A stretch of 64,000 bases of DNA from Streptomyces ambofaciens ATCC 23877. Lineage in GTDB: Bacteria; Actinomycetota; Actinomycetes; Streptomycetales; Streptomycetaceae. The notes under the pieces were generated by a model, which searched no databases, had not been told where the DNA came from, and saw only the letters and a list, made by a program, of their open reading frames with translations. The position numbers and the translations under genes were made by a program. This document shows positions 56,904 to 64,000 of the stretch, piece after piece. Location of the stretch: NCBI RefSeq assembly GCF_001267885.1, contig NZ_CP012382.1, forward strand, positions 1,971,001 through 2,035,000, read 5' to 3'. Each line of letters begins with the position of its first letter. Within the stretch, counting starts at the first letter, position 1.

Positions 56904-57835
56904 TTGTTGTCGCCTCCGAACTTGCTCAGCCGCAGGTAGACGATCGAGCAGAAGAGCAGGATCACGAACGCGACCGTGGTGAGGGCCGACGCGTAGCCGA
57001 AGTCGTGGGCGTCGACGCTGGTGTTGGCGATGTACAGCGGCAGTGTCGTGGTGACACCCGCGGGCCCGCCGCCGGTCAGGGTGTAGAGCAGGTCCACGTT
57101 GTTGAACTCCCACACCGCGCGCAGCAGCGTGGACAGGATGATGGCGTCCTTCAGGTGCGGCAGGGTGATGTGCCAGAACTGCTTGAAGCGGCTCGCCCCG
57201 TCGACCTCGGCGGCCTCGTACAGGTCCTTCGAGACGGACTGGAGGTCGGCGAGGATGAGGATCGCGAAGAAGGGGACACCGCGCCAGAGGTCGGCGACGA
57301 CCGCCGCGGAGAACACGGTCGAGGTGTCCGAGAGCCAGCTCGTGCCGTATTCACCGATGCCCATGTCGGCGAGGTAGCGGGTGATGCCGGTCTGGGAGTT
57401 GTAGAGCAGCACCCAGATCGCCGAGGTCAGCACGCCGGAGACGGCCCACGGCGAGAAGACCAGGGCGCGGCCGATGCCCCGGCCCACGAAGGTCTGGTTG
57501 ACGATGAGCGCCAGGGCCAGGCCGAAGAGCAGTTGCAGGCCGACCTCGACGAAGACCCACTTGGCACTGAAGACGAGGGTGTCCCAGAACACCGGGTCGT
57601 CGGTGAAGATCTTGGTGAAGTTGTCGAGGCCCGCGAAGCCGTTCCGCCACGGCTTGGTGGGGTTGTACTCCTGCAGGCTGTAGTAGAAGACGCTGATGAC
57701 CGGGTAGGCGATGAAGCCCAGCATCAGCAGGGCGGCCGGTGCGATCAGCAGGTACGGGAGCCTGCGCGGGGTGGCGGAGGCACGGCGCCGCCGGGGTGGC
57801 GCGGGCGGTTTCGCCACGGCTGCGGCTTGGGCCAT
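56900..57835 (-). CDS. Carbohydrate ABC transporter permease, MalF type
   Basis: 311 residues with about six helices. LLIAPAALLMLGFIAYPVIS is the first helix; the EAA loop is LYEAAEVDGASRFKQFWHIT, then LPHL. ATG 57835 with GGAG seven bases upstream is the first gene after a LacI-type palindrome. Confidence 0.94.
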   Translation of the reverse strand: MAQAAAVAKPPAPPRRRRASATPRRLPYLLIAPAALLMLGFIAYPVISVFYYSLQEYNPTKPWRNGFAGLDNFTKIFTDDPVFWDTLVFSAKWVFVEVGLQLLFGLALALIVNQTFVGRGIGRALVFSPWAVSGVLTSAIWVLLYNSQTGITRYLADMGIGEYGTSWLSDTSTVFSAAVVADLWRGVPFFAILILADLQSVSKDLYEAAEVDGASRFKQFWHITLPHLKDAIILSTLLRAVWEFNNVDLLYTLTGGGPAGVTTTLPLYIANTSVDAHDFGYASALTTVAFVILLFCSIVYLRLSKFGGDNK

Positions 57836-57873
57836 GACAGATCTCCGTTCTGGTACGTCGTGCGTGGGTCGTA

Positions 57874-57889
57874 CAGGAAGCGCTTTCTG
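57874..57889. promoter_or_regulatory. LacI-type operator upstream of the permease operon
   Basis: CAGGAAGCGCTTTCTG is a palindrome with one mismatched pair around the core AAGCGCTT, 39 bases upstream of the first permease ATG. No LacI-family gene is in the window, so the repressor must be elsewhere. Confidence 0.55.
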
Positions 57890-57935
57890 CGGGTGCAGGG
57901 GTGTGCGGGGGTTTTTCCTCCACCCCCCGGGGGGG

Positions 57936-59657
57936 TCAGCCGGCGTACGGGTCCCGCACCTTGCCCGGGCGGGCCAGGAACTCGAAGTCGCAGCCGGTGT
58001 CGGCCTGGGTGATCTGTTCGTCGTAGAGCGCCCCGTAGCCCCGTTCGTAGCGGGCGGGCGGCGGTGTCCAGGCGGCCCGGCGGCGCTCCAGCTCGGCCTC
58101 GTCCACATGGAGGCGCAGGAGGCGGGCCTCGACGTCGAGGGTGATCGAGTCGCCGGTGTGCACCAGGGCCAGCGGTCCGCCGACGTGCGACTCCGGGGCC
58201 ACGTGCAGCACGCACGCGCCGTAACTCGTCCCGCTCATCCGGGCGTCGGAGATCCGGACCATGTCCCGTACGCCCTGCTTGAGCAGGTGGTCGGGGATGG
58301 GCAGCATCCCGTACTCGGGCATGCCGGGGCCGCCCCTGGGTCCCGAGCCCCGCAGCACCAGCACGCTGTCCGCGGTGATGCCCAGGTCCGGGTCGTTGAT
58401 GGTGCGCTGCATCGTCCGGTAGTCGTCGAAGACGACCGCGGGACCGGTGTGCTTGAGCAGGTGCGGTTCGGCGGCGATGTGCTTGATGACGGCGCCGTCG
58501 GGGCAGAGGTTGCCGCGCAGGACGGCGACCCCGCCCTCGGCCGCGACGGGGTTGTCGCGGGGACGGATCACGTCGTCGTCGTGGACGCGGGCGCCTTCGA
58601 GCTGTTCGCGCATCGTGTCGTGCGCGACGGTGGGCCGGTCCAGGTGGAGCAGGTCCGGGATGCGGGAGAGGAAGCCGGGCAGGCCGCCGGCGAAGTGGAA
58701 GTCCTCCATCAGGTACGTCTGTCCGCCGGGGCGGACGTTGGCCAGCACCGGGACGGTGCGGGCGATGCGGTCGAAGTCGTCCAGGGTGAGGGTGACGCCC
58801 GCCCGGCCCGCCATGGCGATCAGGTGGATCACGGCGTTGGTGGAGCCGCCGAGACCGAGGACGGTGGTGACGGCGTCCTCGAAGGCGTCGGCCGTGAGGA
58901 TGTCGCTGAGCCTGCGGTCCTTGTGGACGAGGTCGACGATGCGCAGCCCCGCCGCGGCGGCCATCCGGTCGTGCCCGGAGTCGACGGCCGGGATGCTGGA
59001 GGCGCCCGGCACCGTGACGCCGAGGGCTTCGGCGGCGGCGGTCAGCGTGGACGCCGTGCCCATGGTCATGCAGTGGCCGGGCGAGCGCGCCAGGCCGCTC
59101 TCCAGCTCCTGCATCTCGCAGTCGCCGATGAGGCCGGCCCGCTTGTCGTCCCAGTACTTCCACATGTCGGTGCCGGAGCCGAGGGTCTCGCCGCGCCAGT
59201 GCCCGGGGAGCATGGGCCCGGCGGGCACGAAGACCGCGGGCAGGTCCACCGAGGCGGCGCCCATGAGCAGGGCGGGGGTGGACTTGTCGCAGCCGCCCAT
59301 CAGGACGGCGCCGTCGACCGGGTAGGAGCGCAGCAGCTCCTCGGTCTCCATGGCGAGCAGGTTGCGGTAGAGCATGGGGGTCGGCTTCTGGAAGGTCTCG
59401 CTGAGCGTGGAGACCGGGAACTCCAGCGGGAAGCCGCCCGCCTGCCAGACTCCCCGCTTGACCGCCTGGGCGCGGTCGCGCAGGTGGACGTGGCAGGGGT
59501 TGATGTCGGACCAGGTGTTGAGGATGGCGATGACCGGCTTGCCGAGGTGCTCCTCGGGCAGGTAGCCGAGCTGGCGGGTGCGGGCGCGGTGGCTGAAGGA
59601 GCGCAGGCCGTCCGTGCCGTACCACTGGTGGCTGCGGAGCTGCTCCGGGGGCCTCAT
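57936..59657 (-). CDS. IlvD/Edd family sugar-acid dehydratase (arabonate/xylonate dehydratase type)
   Basis: 573 residues. Iron-sulphur and substrate motifs: GGCDKSTPALLMGAASVDLP, GDCEMQELESGLARSPGHC, MGTASTLTAAAEALG and ISDARMSGTSYGACVLHV. True dihydroxyacid dehydratase IlvD has a different N-terminus; the gene is paired with a DapA-type aldolase/dehydratase, which points to aldonate dehydration. ATG 59657 overlaps the DapA-like stop (ATGA). Confidence 0.9.
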   Translation of the reverse strand: MRPPEQLRSHQWYGTDGLRSFSHRARTRQLGYLPEEHLGKPVIAILNTWSDINPCHVHLRDRAQAVKRGVWQAGGFPLEFPVSTLSETFQKPTPMLYRNLLAMETEELLRSYPVDGAVLMGGCDKSTPALLMGAASVDLPAVFVPAGPMLPGHWRGETLGSGTDMWKYWDDKRAGLIGDCEMQELESGLARSPGHCMTMGTASTLTAAAEALGVTVPGASSIPAVDSGHDRMAAAAGLRIVDLVHKDRRLSDILTADAFEDAVTTVLGLGGSTNAVIHLIAMAGRAGVTLTLDDFDRIARTVPVLANVRPGGQTYLMEDFHFAGGLPGFLSRIPDLLHLDRPTVAHDTMREQLEGARVHDDDVIRPRDNPVAAEGGVAVLRGNLCPDGAVIKHIAAEPHLLKHTGPAVVFDDYRTMQRTINDPDLGITADSVLVLRGSGPRGGPGMPEYGMLPIPDHLLKQGVRDMVRISDARMSGTSYGACVLHVAPESHVGGPLALVHTGDSITLDVEARLLRLHVDEAELERRRAAWTPPPARYERGYGALYDEQITQADTGCDFEFLARPGKVRDPYAG

Positions 59658-60562
59658 GCCGACCACCCCGCGACTATGAGGGCGACCTCGGCGCGCTCGT
59701 CCTCGGGCAGCGGCCTGCTCGGCGGGCGGACCTCCCGGCGGCACAGGCCCAGCGAGGCGAGGGCCTCCTTGACCACGGTGACGTTGTTGGCGGAGCCGTT
59801 GGCGGCGCGCAGCTCCTCGAAGCGGCGGATCTGCTCCCAGACCTTCATGGCGGCCGCGTAGTCACCGGCCCGAAGCGCTTCGATCATGTTGAGCGAGACG
59901 GCCGGGGCGACGTTCACCAGCCCCGAGGTGAAACCGGTGGCGCCGGCGGAGAAGTACGAGGGCGCGTACGGCTCGGCCAGCCCCGCGACCCACACGAAGC
60001 GGTCGAGGCCGGCGTCGCGGGCGAAGGCGGCGAACCTGGCGGCGTCGGGCACGGCGTACTTCACGCCGATGACGTTGGGGCAGGCGTCGGCGAGTTCGGC
60101 GAGCCGGGCGCCGGGGAGCCGGTCGTTGCGGATGTAGGGCACGACGCCCAGGGCGGGCACGGCCTCGGCGATGGCGCGGTGGTAGTCGACCCAGCCGCGC
60201 TCGGAGACGTAGGGGTGGACGGGCTGGTGGACCATCACCATGGAGGCACCCAGGTCGCGGGCGTGCCGTGCGGAGGCGACCGCGGTCGGCACGTCGTGAC
60301 CGACGCCGACCAGGATCGCCGCGCGGTCGCCGGCCTCCTCGACGGTCAGCTCGGTCACGAGGCTCCGCTCGGCCGGGGTGAGGGCGTAGAACTCCCCGGT
60401 GTTGCCGTTGGGGGTGAGGGTCGTGATGCCCCCGTCGAGGAGCCGGCGCAGCAGGGCCCGGTAGGTGGCGGGGTCGACGGTGCCGTCCTCGGCGAACGGG
60501 GTCACCGGGATCGCCACCACGTCGGCCAGGGCCGCCCGCTGGGACTCGAACGTCGCTGTCAT
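59654..60562 (-). CDS. DapA superfamily keto-deoxy sugar-acid aldolase/dehydratase
   Basis: 302 residues, TIM barrel. TTLTPNGNTGEFYALTPAER and the Schiff-base Lys in NVIGVKYAVPDAARFA. Related enzymes act on 2-keto-3-deoxy pentonates or glucarates; substrate here is inferred from the adjacent dehydratase. ATG 60562 overlaps the GntR stop. Confidence 0.9.
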   Translation of the reverse strand: MTATFESQRAALADVVAIPVTPFAEDGTVDPATYRALLRRLLDGGITTLTPNGNTGEFYALTPAERSLVTELTVEEAGDRAAILVGVGHDVPTAVASARHARDLGASMVMVHQPVHPYVSERGWVDYHRAIAEAVPALGVVPYIRNDRLPGARLAELADACPNVIGVKYAVPDAARFAAFARDAGLDRFVWVAGLAEPYAPSYFSAGATGFTSGLVNVAPAVSLNMIEALRAGDYAAAMKVWEQIRRFEELRAANGSANNVTVVKEALASLGLCRREVRPPSRPLPEDERAEVALIVAGWSA

Positions 60563-61227
60563 GCCTGACCGTCCTCTTCCTGGGCCTGGGGTCCCGCTCC
60601 GGGGAAGGCCCGCTCGACGAAGGACGCGATGTGCGCGTGGAGGGCGCGGGCCGCGCCGTCCGCGTCACCGGCGAGGGCCAGGCGCAGGATCTCCTCGTGC
60701 TCGCAGGCCTCCCGCTCCCACGAGGGGTCGGCGGCCCAGGCGACGGCGGAGACGAGGGCCGCCTGGTCGCGGACCTCGTCGAGCATCCGGCCGAGCAGCG
60801 GGTTGCCGCACGGCACGTACAGGGCGCGGTGGAACTCCCGGTTGGCGAGGGAGCGTTCGGCCGTGTCCGTGGCCCGGCCGGCGCGGGTCAGCGCGTCGGT
60901 CGCGGCCGCCAGGGAGGCTCCGCGGCGCACGGCGCGGCGCAAGGCCTCGGGCTCCAGGAGCAGCCGTACGTCGTAGACCTCGCGCGCCATGTCCGCGTCC
61001 ACCATGCGCACCGTGGCGCCCTTGTACTGGCTCATCACGACCAGCCCGGTACCGGCCAGCGTCTTCAGCGCCTCGCGCACCGGCGTCTTGGACACCCCGA
61101 ACTGCGCGGCGAGGTCGGTCTCGACCAGGGCCTGGCCGGGGGTGAGCCGGCCGGTGAGGATGCGGCGTTTGATCTCCTCCAGCACGTACTGCGTGCGGGA
61201 GGGGATCGGCGTGGGCACAGAGGTCAT
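60559..61227 (-). CDS. GntR family transcriptional regulator, FadR subfamily
   Basis: 222 residues. N-terminal winged HTH (IKRRILTGRLTPGQALVETD, LAAQFGVSKTPVREALKTLA, about 18-75) and a helical FCD effector domain with metal-binding His candidates (NREFHRALYV, CEHEEILRLA). First gene of the operon with the DapA-like enzyme and the dehydratase, and probably its regulator. ATG 61227 has GAGAGG upstream. Confidence 0.93.
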   Translation of the reverse strand: MTSVPTPIPSRTQYVLEEIKRRILTGRLTPGQALVETDLAAQFGVSKTPVREALKTLAGTGLVVMSQYKGATVRMVDADMAREVYDVRLLLEPEALRRAVRRGASLAAATDALTRAGRATDTAERSLANREFHRALYVPCGNPLLGRMLDEVRDQAALVSAVAWAADPSWEREACEHEEILRLALAGDADGAARALHAHIASFVERAFPGAGPQAQEEDGQA

Positions 61228-61295
61228 GCGCGCCTCTCGGAGTCTTCGCGTCGGATGCGCGGGCCGGATGCCGCGTGCCGGGTCCCGTGGGAGCC

Positions 61296-61347
61296 CTCGC
61301 GTATCTGATCTCGCGTATCGCGTCTCATATATGACGTACGGAGTACG
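61296..61347. promoter_or_regulatory. Repeats upstream of the GntR gene, candidate operator
   Basis: CTCGCGTATC occurs at 61296-61305 and 61310-61319. A perfect palindrome TCATATATGA lies at 61325-61334, next to CGTAC-GGA-GTACG (61335-61347). These are candidate binding sites for the GntR regulator and promoter, 70-120 bases upstream of its start. Confidence 0.45.
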
Positions 61348-61419
61348 ACGCGTTGAAGGTAAGAGGGGCGCGGAGCCACGTCAATGCTTCTGACAAAGGA
61401 AGTTGAGCCGGTGCCCCCG

Positions 61420-62022
61420 TCACCGGGCCGGCCGCGTCCAGCCCGGGTCGCGTCCGCTCAGTCCCACCGCCCGGTCCAGGAGCGGGGCGTCGGCGGGGAC
61501 GGGGACGACGGCGCCGAACATGCCGGTGTCCCGGTCGGCCTCCTCGGCCGCAGCGGCGAGCAGGCCGTACGACGCCTGGAGGGCGGCCGGGTCGGGCCGG
61601 TACTCCTGGCCGGTCGCCCGGGCCAGGTCCCAGCCGTGGATCACCAGCTCGTCGGCGGCCACCGCACCGGCGACCTCGCCGGGCAGGTCGATGCCGCCGG
61701 CCCGGGTCATGCCGGTCCAGGCGTCCGGTGCGCGCCATGCCTCGGCCAGCTCGTCGAGCGCCTTCACGAGCTCCTCGCGCCAGCCGGGGCCGATGTCCGG
61801 CACGGTCGCTCCGGGGCTGGTGTCGGTGGTGCCGCCCAGGTCCTTGCGCGCGGCGTCCCGGAAGGCGGTGGCCAGGCCGGTCAGGTGGCCGAGCAGGTTG
61901 CGGACCGCCATGTCCGGGCACGGGGTCGGATCGGCGAGCCGCCCGTCCGGCACACCCTCGGCGAGGCGGGCGAGGAGGCGGGTCTGGGGCGTGAGGTCGA
62001 GGGTGGTCGGGTCGTGGGTCAT
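61420..62022 (-). CDS. TIGR03086-type metal-binding protein (mycothiol-dependent maleylpyruvate isomerase fold)
   Basis: 200 residues of the DinB-like MDMPI fold. Conserved: TPCPDMAVRNLLGHLTGLAT and the HGWD motif in DELVIHGWDLARATGQ. A divalent metal is probably bound by the two His and an acid. Enzyme activity unknown. ATG 62022 with GAGGAG six bases upstream. Divergent from the MFS gene. Confidence 0.87.
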   Translation of the reverse strand: MTHDPTTLDLTPQTRLLARLAEGVPDGRLADPTPCPDMAVRNLLGHLTGLATAFRDAARKDLGGTTDTSPGATVPDIGPGWREELVKALDELAEAWRAPDAWTGMTRAGGIDLPGEVAGAVAADELVIHGWDLARATGQEYRPDPAALQASYGLLAAAAEEADRDTGMFGAVVPVPADAPLLDRAVGLSGRDPGWTRPAR

Positions 62023-62162
62023 CAGCTGCTCCTCGGGGGCGCGTGGTCGGCTCTCTGCGGAAAATGACCGATTCCGGCCGCGAAACTCATCGGCCGCCGG
62101 GCCCGGGGCCAGGGCACATGCCCGATGCCCGTCCCCGCGCCTTGGAACCACCATGACCAGGC

Positions 62163-63425
62163 ATGACGGCAAGGACGAGACGTACGAGGAAGACGACGCC
62201 CGGGGTCTGGCCCGCGATCCGCGTACTGCGCGACCGCAACGCGGGCCTGTGTCTCGCGGGAGTGGTGGTGTCCGGCTTCGGCACCTCGGCGCTGTGGCTG
62301 GCGTCCGGCGTCTGGGTCAAGGACCTCACCGGCTCGGACGGGCTCGCGGCGCTGTGCATGCTCGCCCTGTGGGCCCCGGCCCTGCTGGGACCGGCGCTGG
62401 GCACCCTGGCCGACCGCGTGCGGCACAAACCGCTGCTGATCGCGGTGAACCTGCTGCCGGCCGTCCTCCTGCTCGCCCTGTTCACCGTGGACTCGCCGGA
62501 CGCGCTGTGGCTGCTGTTCGCGGTGCTCTTCGTCTACGGCGCGGCGGGCGTCGTCCACGACGCGGCCGAGTCGGCGCTCGTCGCCGAGGCCGTCGACCCG
62601 CGGCTGCTCGGCGACTTCAACGGACTGCGGACGACCGCGGGCGAGGGGATGAAGCTCGTGGCGCCGCCTGCGGGAGCGGCCGTGTACGCGGGGTACGGCG
62701 GCGCGAGCGTGGCGGCGCTGGACGCGGTGACGTTCGTGCTGGCCACGGGGGTGTACGCGGCTCTGCGGGTACGGGAGGAACCGCCGCGGCGCCCCACGGC
62801 GAACTGGCGGCGGCGGACCGCCGAGGGCGCCCGGTACCTGTGGGCTCGCCCGCGGTTGCGCCCGCTCGTCCTGGCGGGCGGCGTCATGATGCTGTGCGCG
62901 GGCGTCAGCGGGGCGACGCTGTACGCCGTGGTCGACTCCCTGGGGCGCTCCCCCGCGTACGCCGGTGTGCTGTATGCCGTGCAGGGGGCCGACTCGGTGC
63001 TGATCGGGCTGCTGGCCGGGCCCGGCCTGCGGCGCCTGGGTGAGCGGCGGTTCGCGGCGGCCGGGCTCACGCTGCTGGCCATGGCGGTGGCGGCGCGGGC
63101 GGTTCCGAACGAGGCGGTGGCCATGGCGTCCGGCGCGGCGGCCGGGGTGGGGATGCCGGCCGTGCTGATCGCCGCGCTGACCGCCGTGCAGCACGAGACG
63201 CCGGGGCCGCTCCTGGGCCGGGTGACCGCGACGGCCCACTCCCTGATCTTCACGCCCAACGTCCTCGGACTGGCGTGGGGCGCGGCCCTGGTGGAACTGG
63301 CCGACCTCCGCGTCCTGCTGCCCGCCCTGGGGACGGTGCTGCTGGTGGCGGCGGTAGCGCTCGCCCGACGGCCGGCATCCGCCGCCGTCGCGCCCGGGTC
63401 ACCGCCGGCCACCGGCCCCACCTGA
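62163..63425 (+). CDS. Major facilitator superfamily transporter
   Basis: 420 residues with about 12 membrane helices. The loop after helix 2 has GTLADRVRHKPLLIAVNLLP; helices 7-12 follow GGVMMLCAGVSGATLY. Resembles the MFS enterobactin/macrolide-exporter-like group, which usually export. Substrate unknown. ATG 62163 has no clear ribosome-binding site; a start further down is possible. Confidence 0.88.
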   Translation: MTARTRRTRKTTPGVWPAIRVLRDRNAGLCLAGVVVSGFGTSALWLASGVWVKDLTGSDGLAALCMLALWAPALLGPALGTLADRVRHKPLLIAVNLLPAVLLLALFTVDSPDALWLLFAVLFVYGAAGVVHDAAESALVAEAVDPRLLGDFNGLRTTAGEGMKLVAPPAGAAVYAGYGGASVAALDAVTFVLATGVYAALRVREEPPRRPTANWRRRTAEGARYLWARPRLRPLVLAGGVMMLCAGVSGATLYAVVDSLGRSPAYAGVLYAVQGADSVLIGLLAGPGLRRLGERRFAAAGLTLLAMAVAARAVPNEAVAMASGAAAGVGMPAVLIAALTAVQHETPGPLLGRVTATAHSLIFTPNVLGLAWGAALVELADLRVLLPALGTVLLVAAVALARRPASAAVAPGSPPATGPT

Positions 63426-63726
63426 GCCACCCGTCGCCCGGCCCCTTCACCGCCGCGCCGCAGCGCCGCAGCGCCGCCGGGCGCCCGCACCCGTGCTCGC
63501 GCCCGCGCCTGCACCCGCACCCGCACCCGCACCCGCACCCGCACAAGGGCACGACCGAATCGCCCGCACATGCACGCCCGCACACCGCGCACCCGCGACA
63601 GCACAGCCACACGGCGGCACGGCGGCACGGCGGCACCCGCGCAACGCCACGCCCGCACCGCCGCCCCCACGCACCGCCGAGCCCGCCCCCGCACGCCTCA
63701 CCGCGCCGGGGCGCCGCGCACCGGGC
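63426..63726. repeat. Simple repeats in the gap after the MFS gene
   Basis: GCACCC hexamers run five to six times at 63511-63543. GGCGGCAC runs three times at 63613-63636. The rest is C-rich sequence such as CGCACCGCC with no coding or RNA feature I can name. The gap lies between the convergent ends of the MFS gene and the last partial gene. Confidence 0.75.
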
Positions 63727-64000
63727 TCACCGCCCCGCCAGTCCCGCCCGCACCGCCTCCAGGTCCGCGTCCGACGCCAGCCCGGCGTGGTAGAGCCGCA
63801 GCTCCGTCGCGCCCAGCTCGCGCGCGCGTGCCGCGTCCGCGGCGAGGGTGTCCGGCCGGCCGCCCATGCCGGAGACCACGGTGAGGTTGGCGGCGAGGAC
63901 GGCCCCGGCGCGGCCCTGCTCGGCGAACGGCGTCAGCAGGCCCGCGCCGCCCGTGCAGGGCACGACGACGCCGTCCGCGACGGACAGGATGTGCCCGGGG
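63727..64000 (-). CDS. Unknown alanine-rich protein, 5' end beyond window
   Basis: About 91 C-terminal residues are visible, from GHILSVADGVVVPCTGGAG to DADLEAVRAGLAGR. The frame is open to the window edge. GAGLLTPFAEQGRAG, ANLTVVSGMGGRPDTL and GATELRLYHAGLAS suggest the last strands of a TIM-barrel-like protein, but no family is certain. Confidence 0.7.
   Translation of the reverse strand, partial: PGHILSVADGVVVPCTGGAGLLTPFAEQGRAGAVLAANLTVVSGMGGRPDTLAADAARARELGATELRLYHAGLASDADLEAVRAGLAGR

Noticed and set aside
57922..57935. CCCCCC-GGGGGGG palindrome at the end of the dehydratase gene
   Set aside because: No loop and no T-run in either direction, so it is not called a terminator.
59871..59882. 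Perfect palindrome CGAAGCGCTTCG like the LacI-type core
   Set aside because: It lies inside the DapA-like coding sequence and is probably chance, though it shares AAGCGCTT with the two upstream sites.

Overview
The window is high-GC actinobacterial DNA. GTG starts are frequent, genes in operons overlap by ATGA or GTGA, and third codon positions are almost all G or C. Gene content and order (gbn, pitH2, a B12 cluster, ectABCD, a pectin locus) match what I recall of the SCO1838-SCO1895 region of Streptomyces coelicolor, so this is probably chromosomal core DNA of S. coelicolor or a close relative. I see no transposase, integrase, tRNA, rRNA or CRISPR array.

Positions 1-9,400 hold housekeeping and accessory genes: an enoyl-CoA hydratase cut by the window edge, the nucleoid protein Gbn with an unusual GATC cluster upstream, an ABC-F ATPase, a VOC protein, an unknown repeat protein, a hydrolase, a class II aldolase, and a PhoP-type phosphate transporter unit. 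Positions 9,440-27,930 are a cobalamin operon. It opens with a B12 riboswitch and a 55-codon leader ORF, then runs cobD-cobQ-cobN-chlID-cobO-cobB-cobI, is interrupted by an opposite-strand ZIP transporter gene, and continues cobM-cobL-cobJ-cobH-cbiX-cobC. Nearly all junctions are translationally coupled. The set mixes CobN (late cobalt insertion) with CbiX and a CbiG domain (typical of early insertion). CobG and CobK are not in the window.

Positions 27,930-36,330 carry a tandem-repeat array, a sortase-anchored surface protein, an amidohydrolase, an aminotransferase and the ectoine/hydroxyectoine operon ectABCD. Positions 36,410-45,690 carry a class V aminotransferase, a DsbA/FrnE-like protein, two GNAT acetyltransferases, a DUF1349 protein, an oxo-acid semialdehyde dehydrogenase with a divergent IclR regulator, a class B penicillin-binding protein, and an ECF sigma factor overlapping a membrane-anchored partner.

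Positions 45,995-61,230 form a plant cell-wall (pectin side-chain) utilisation locus, all on the minus strand. Extracellular enzymes (esterase, pectin methylesterase, pectate lyase, rhamnogalacturonan acetylesterase) lie at one end, followed by an ABC sugar importer with its binding protein, a GH43 glycosidase, a PmoA-like protein and a Gfo/Idh oxidoreductase. A GntR-DapA-IlvD/Edd operon lies at the upstream end and looks like non-phosphorylating breakdown of a sugar acid; the semialdehyde dehydrogenase at 39.6-41.2 kb could supply its last step. The window ends with a mycothiol-dependent-enzyme-like protein, an MFS transporter, simple repeats, and the 3' part of an unknown gene.
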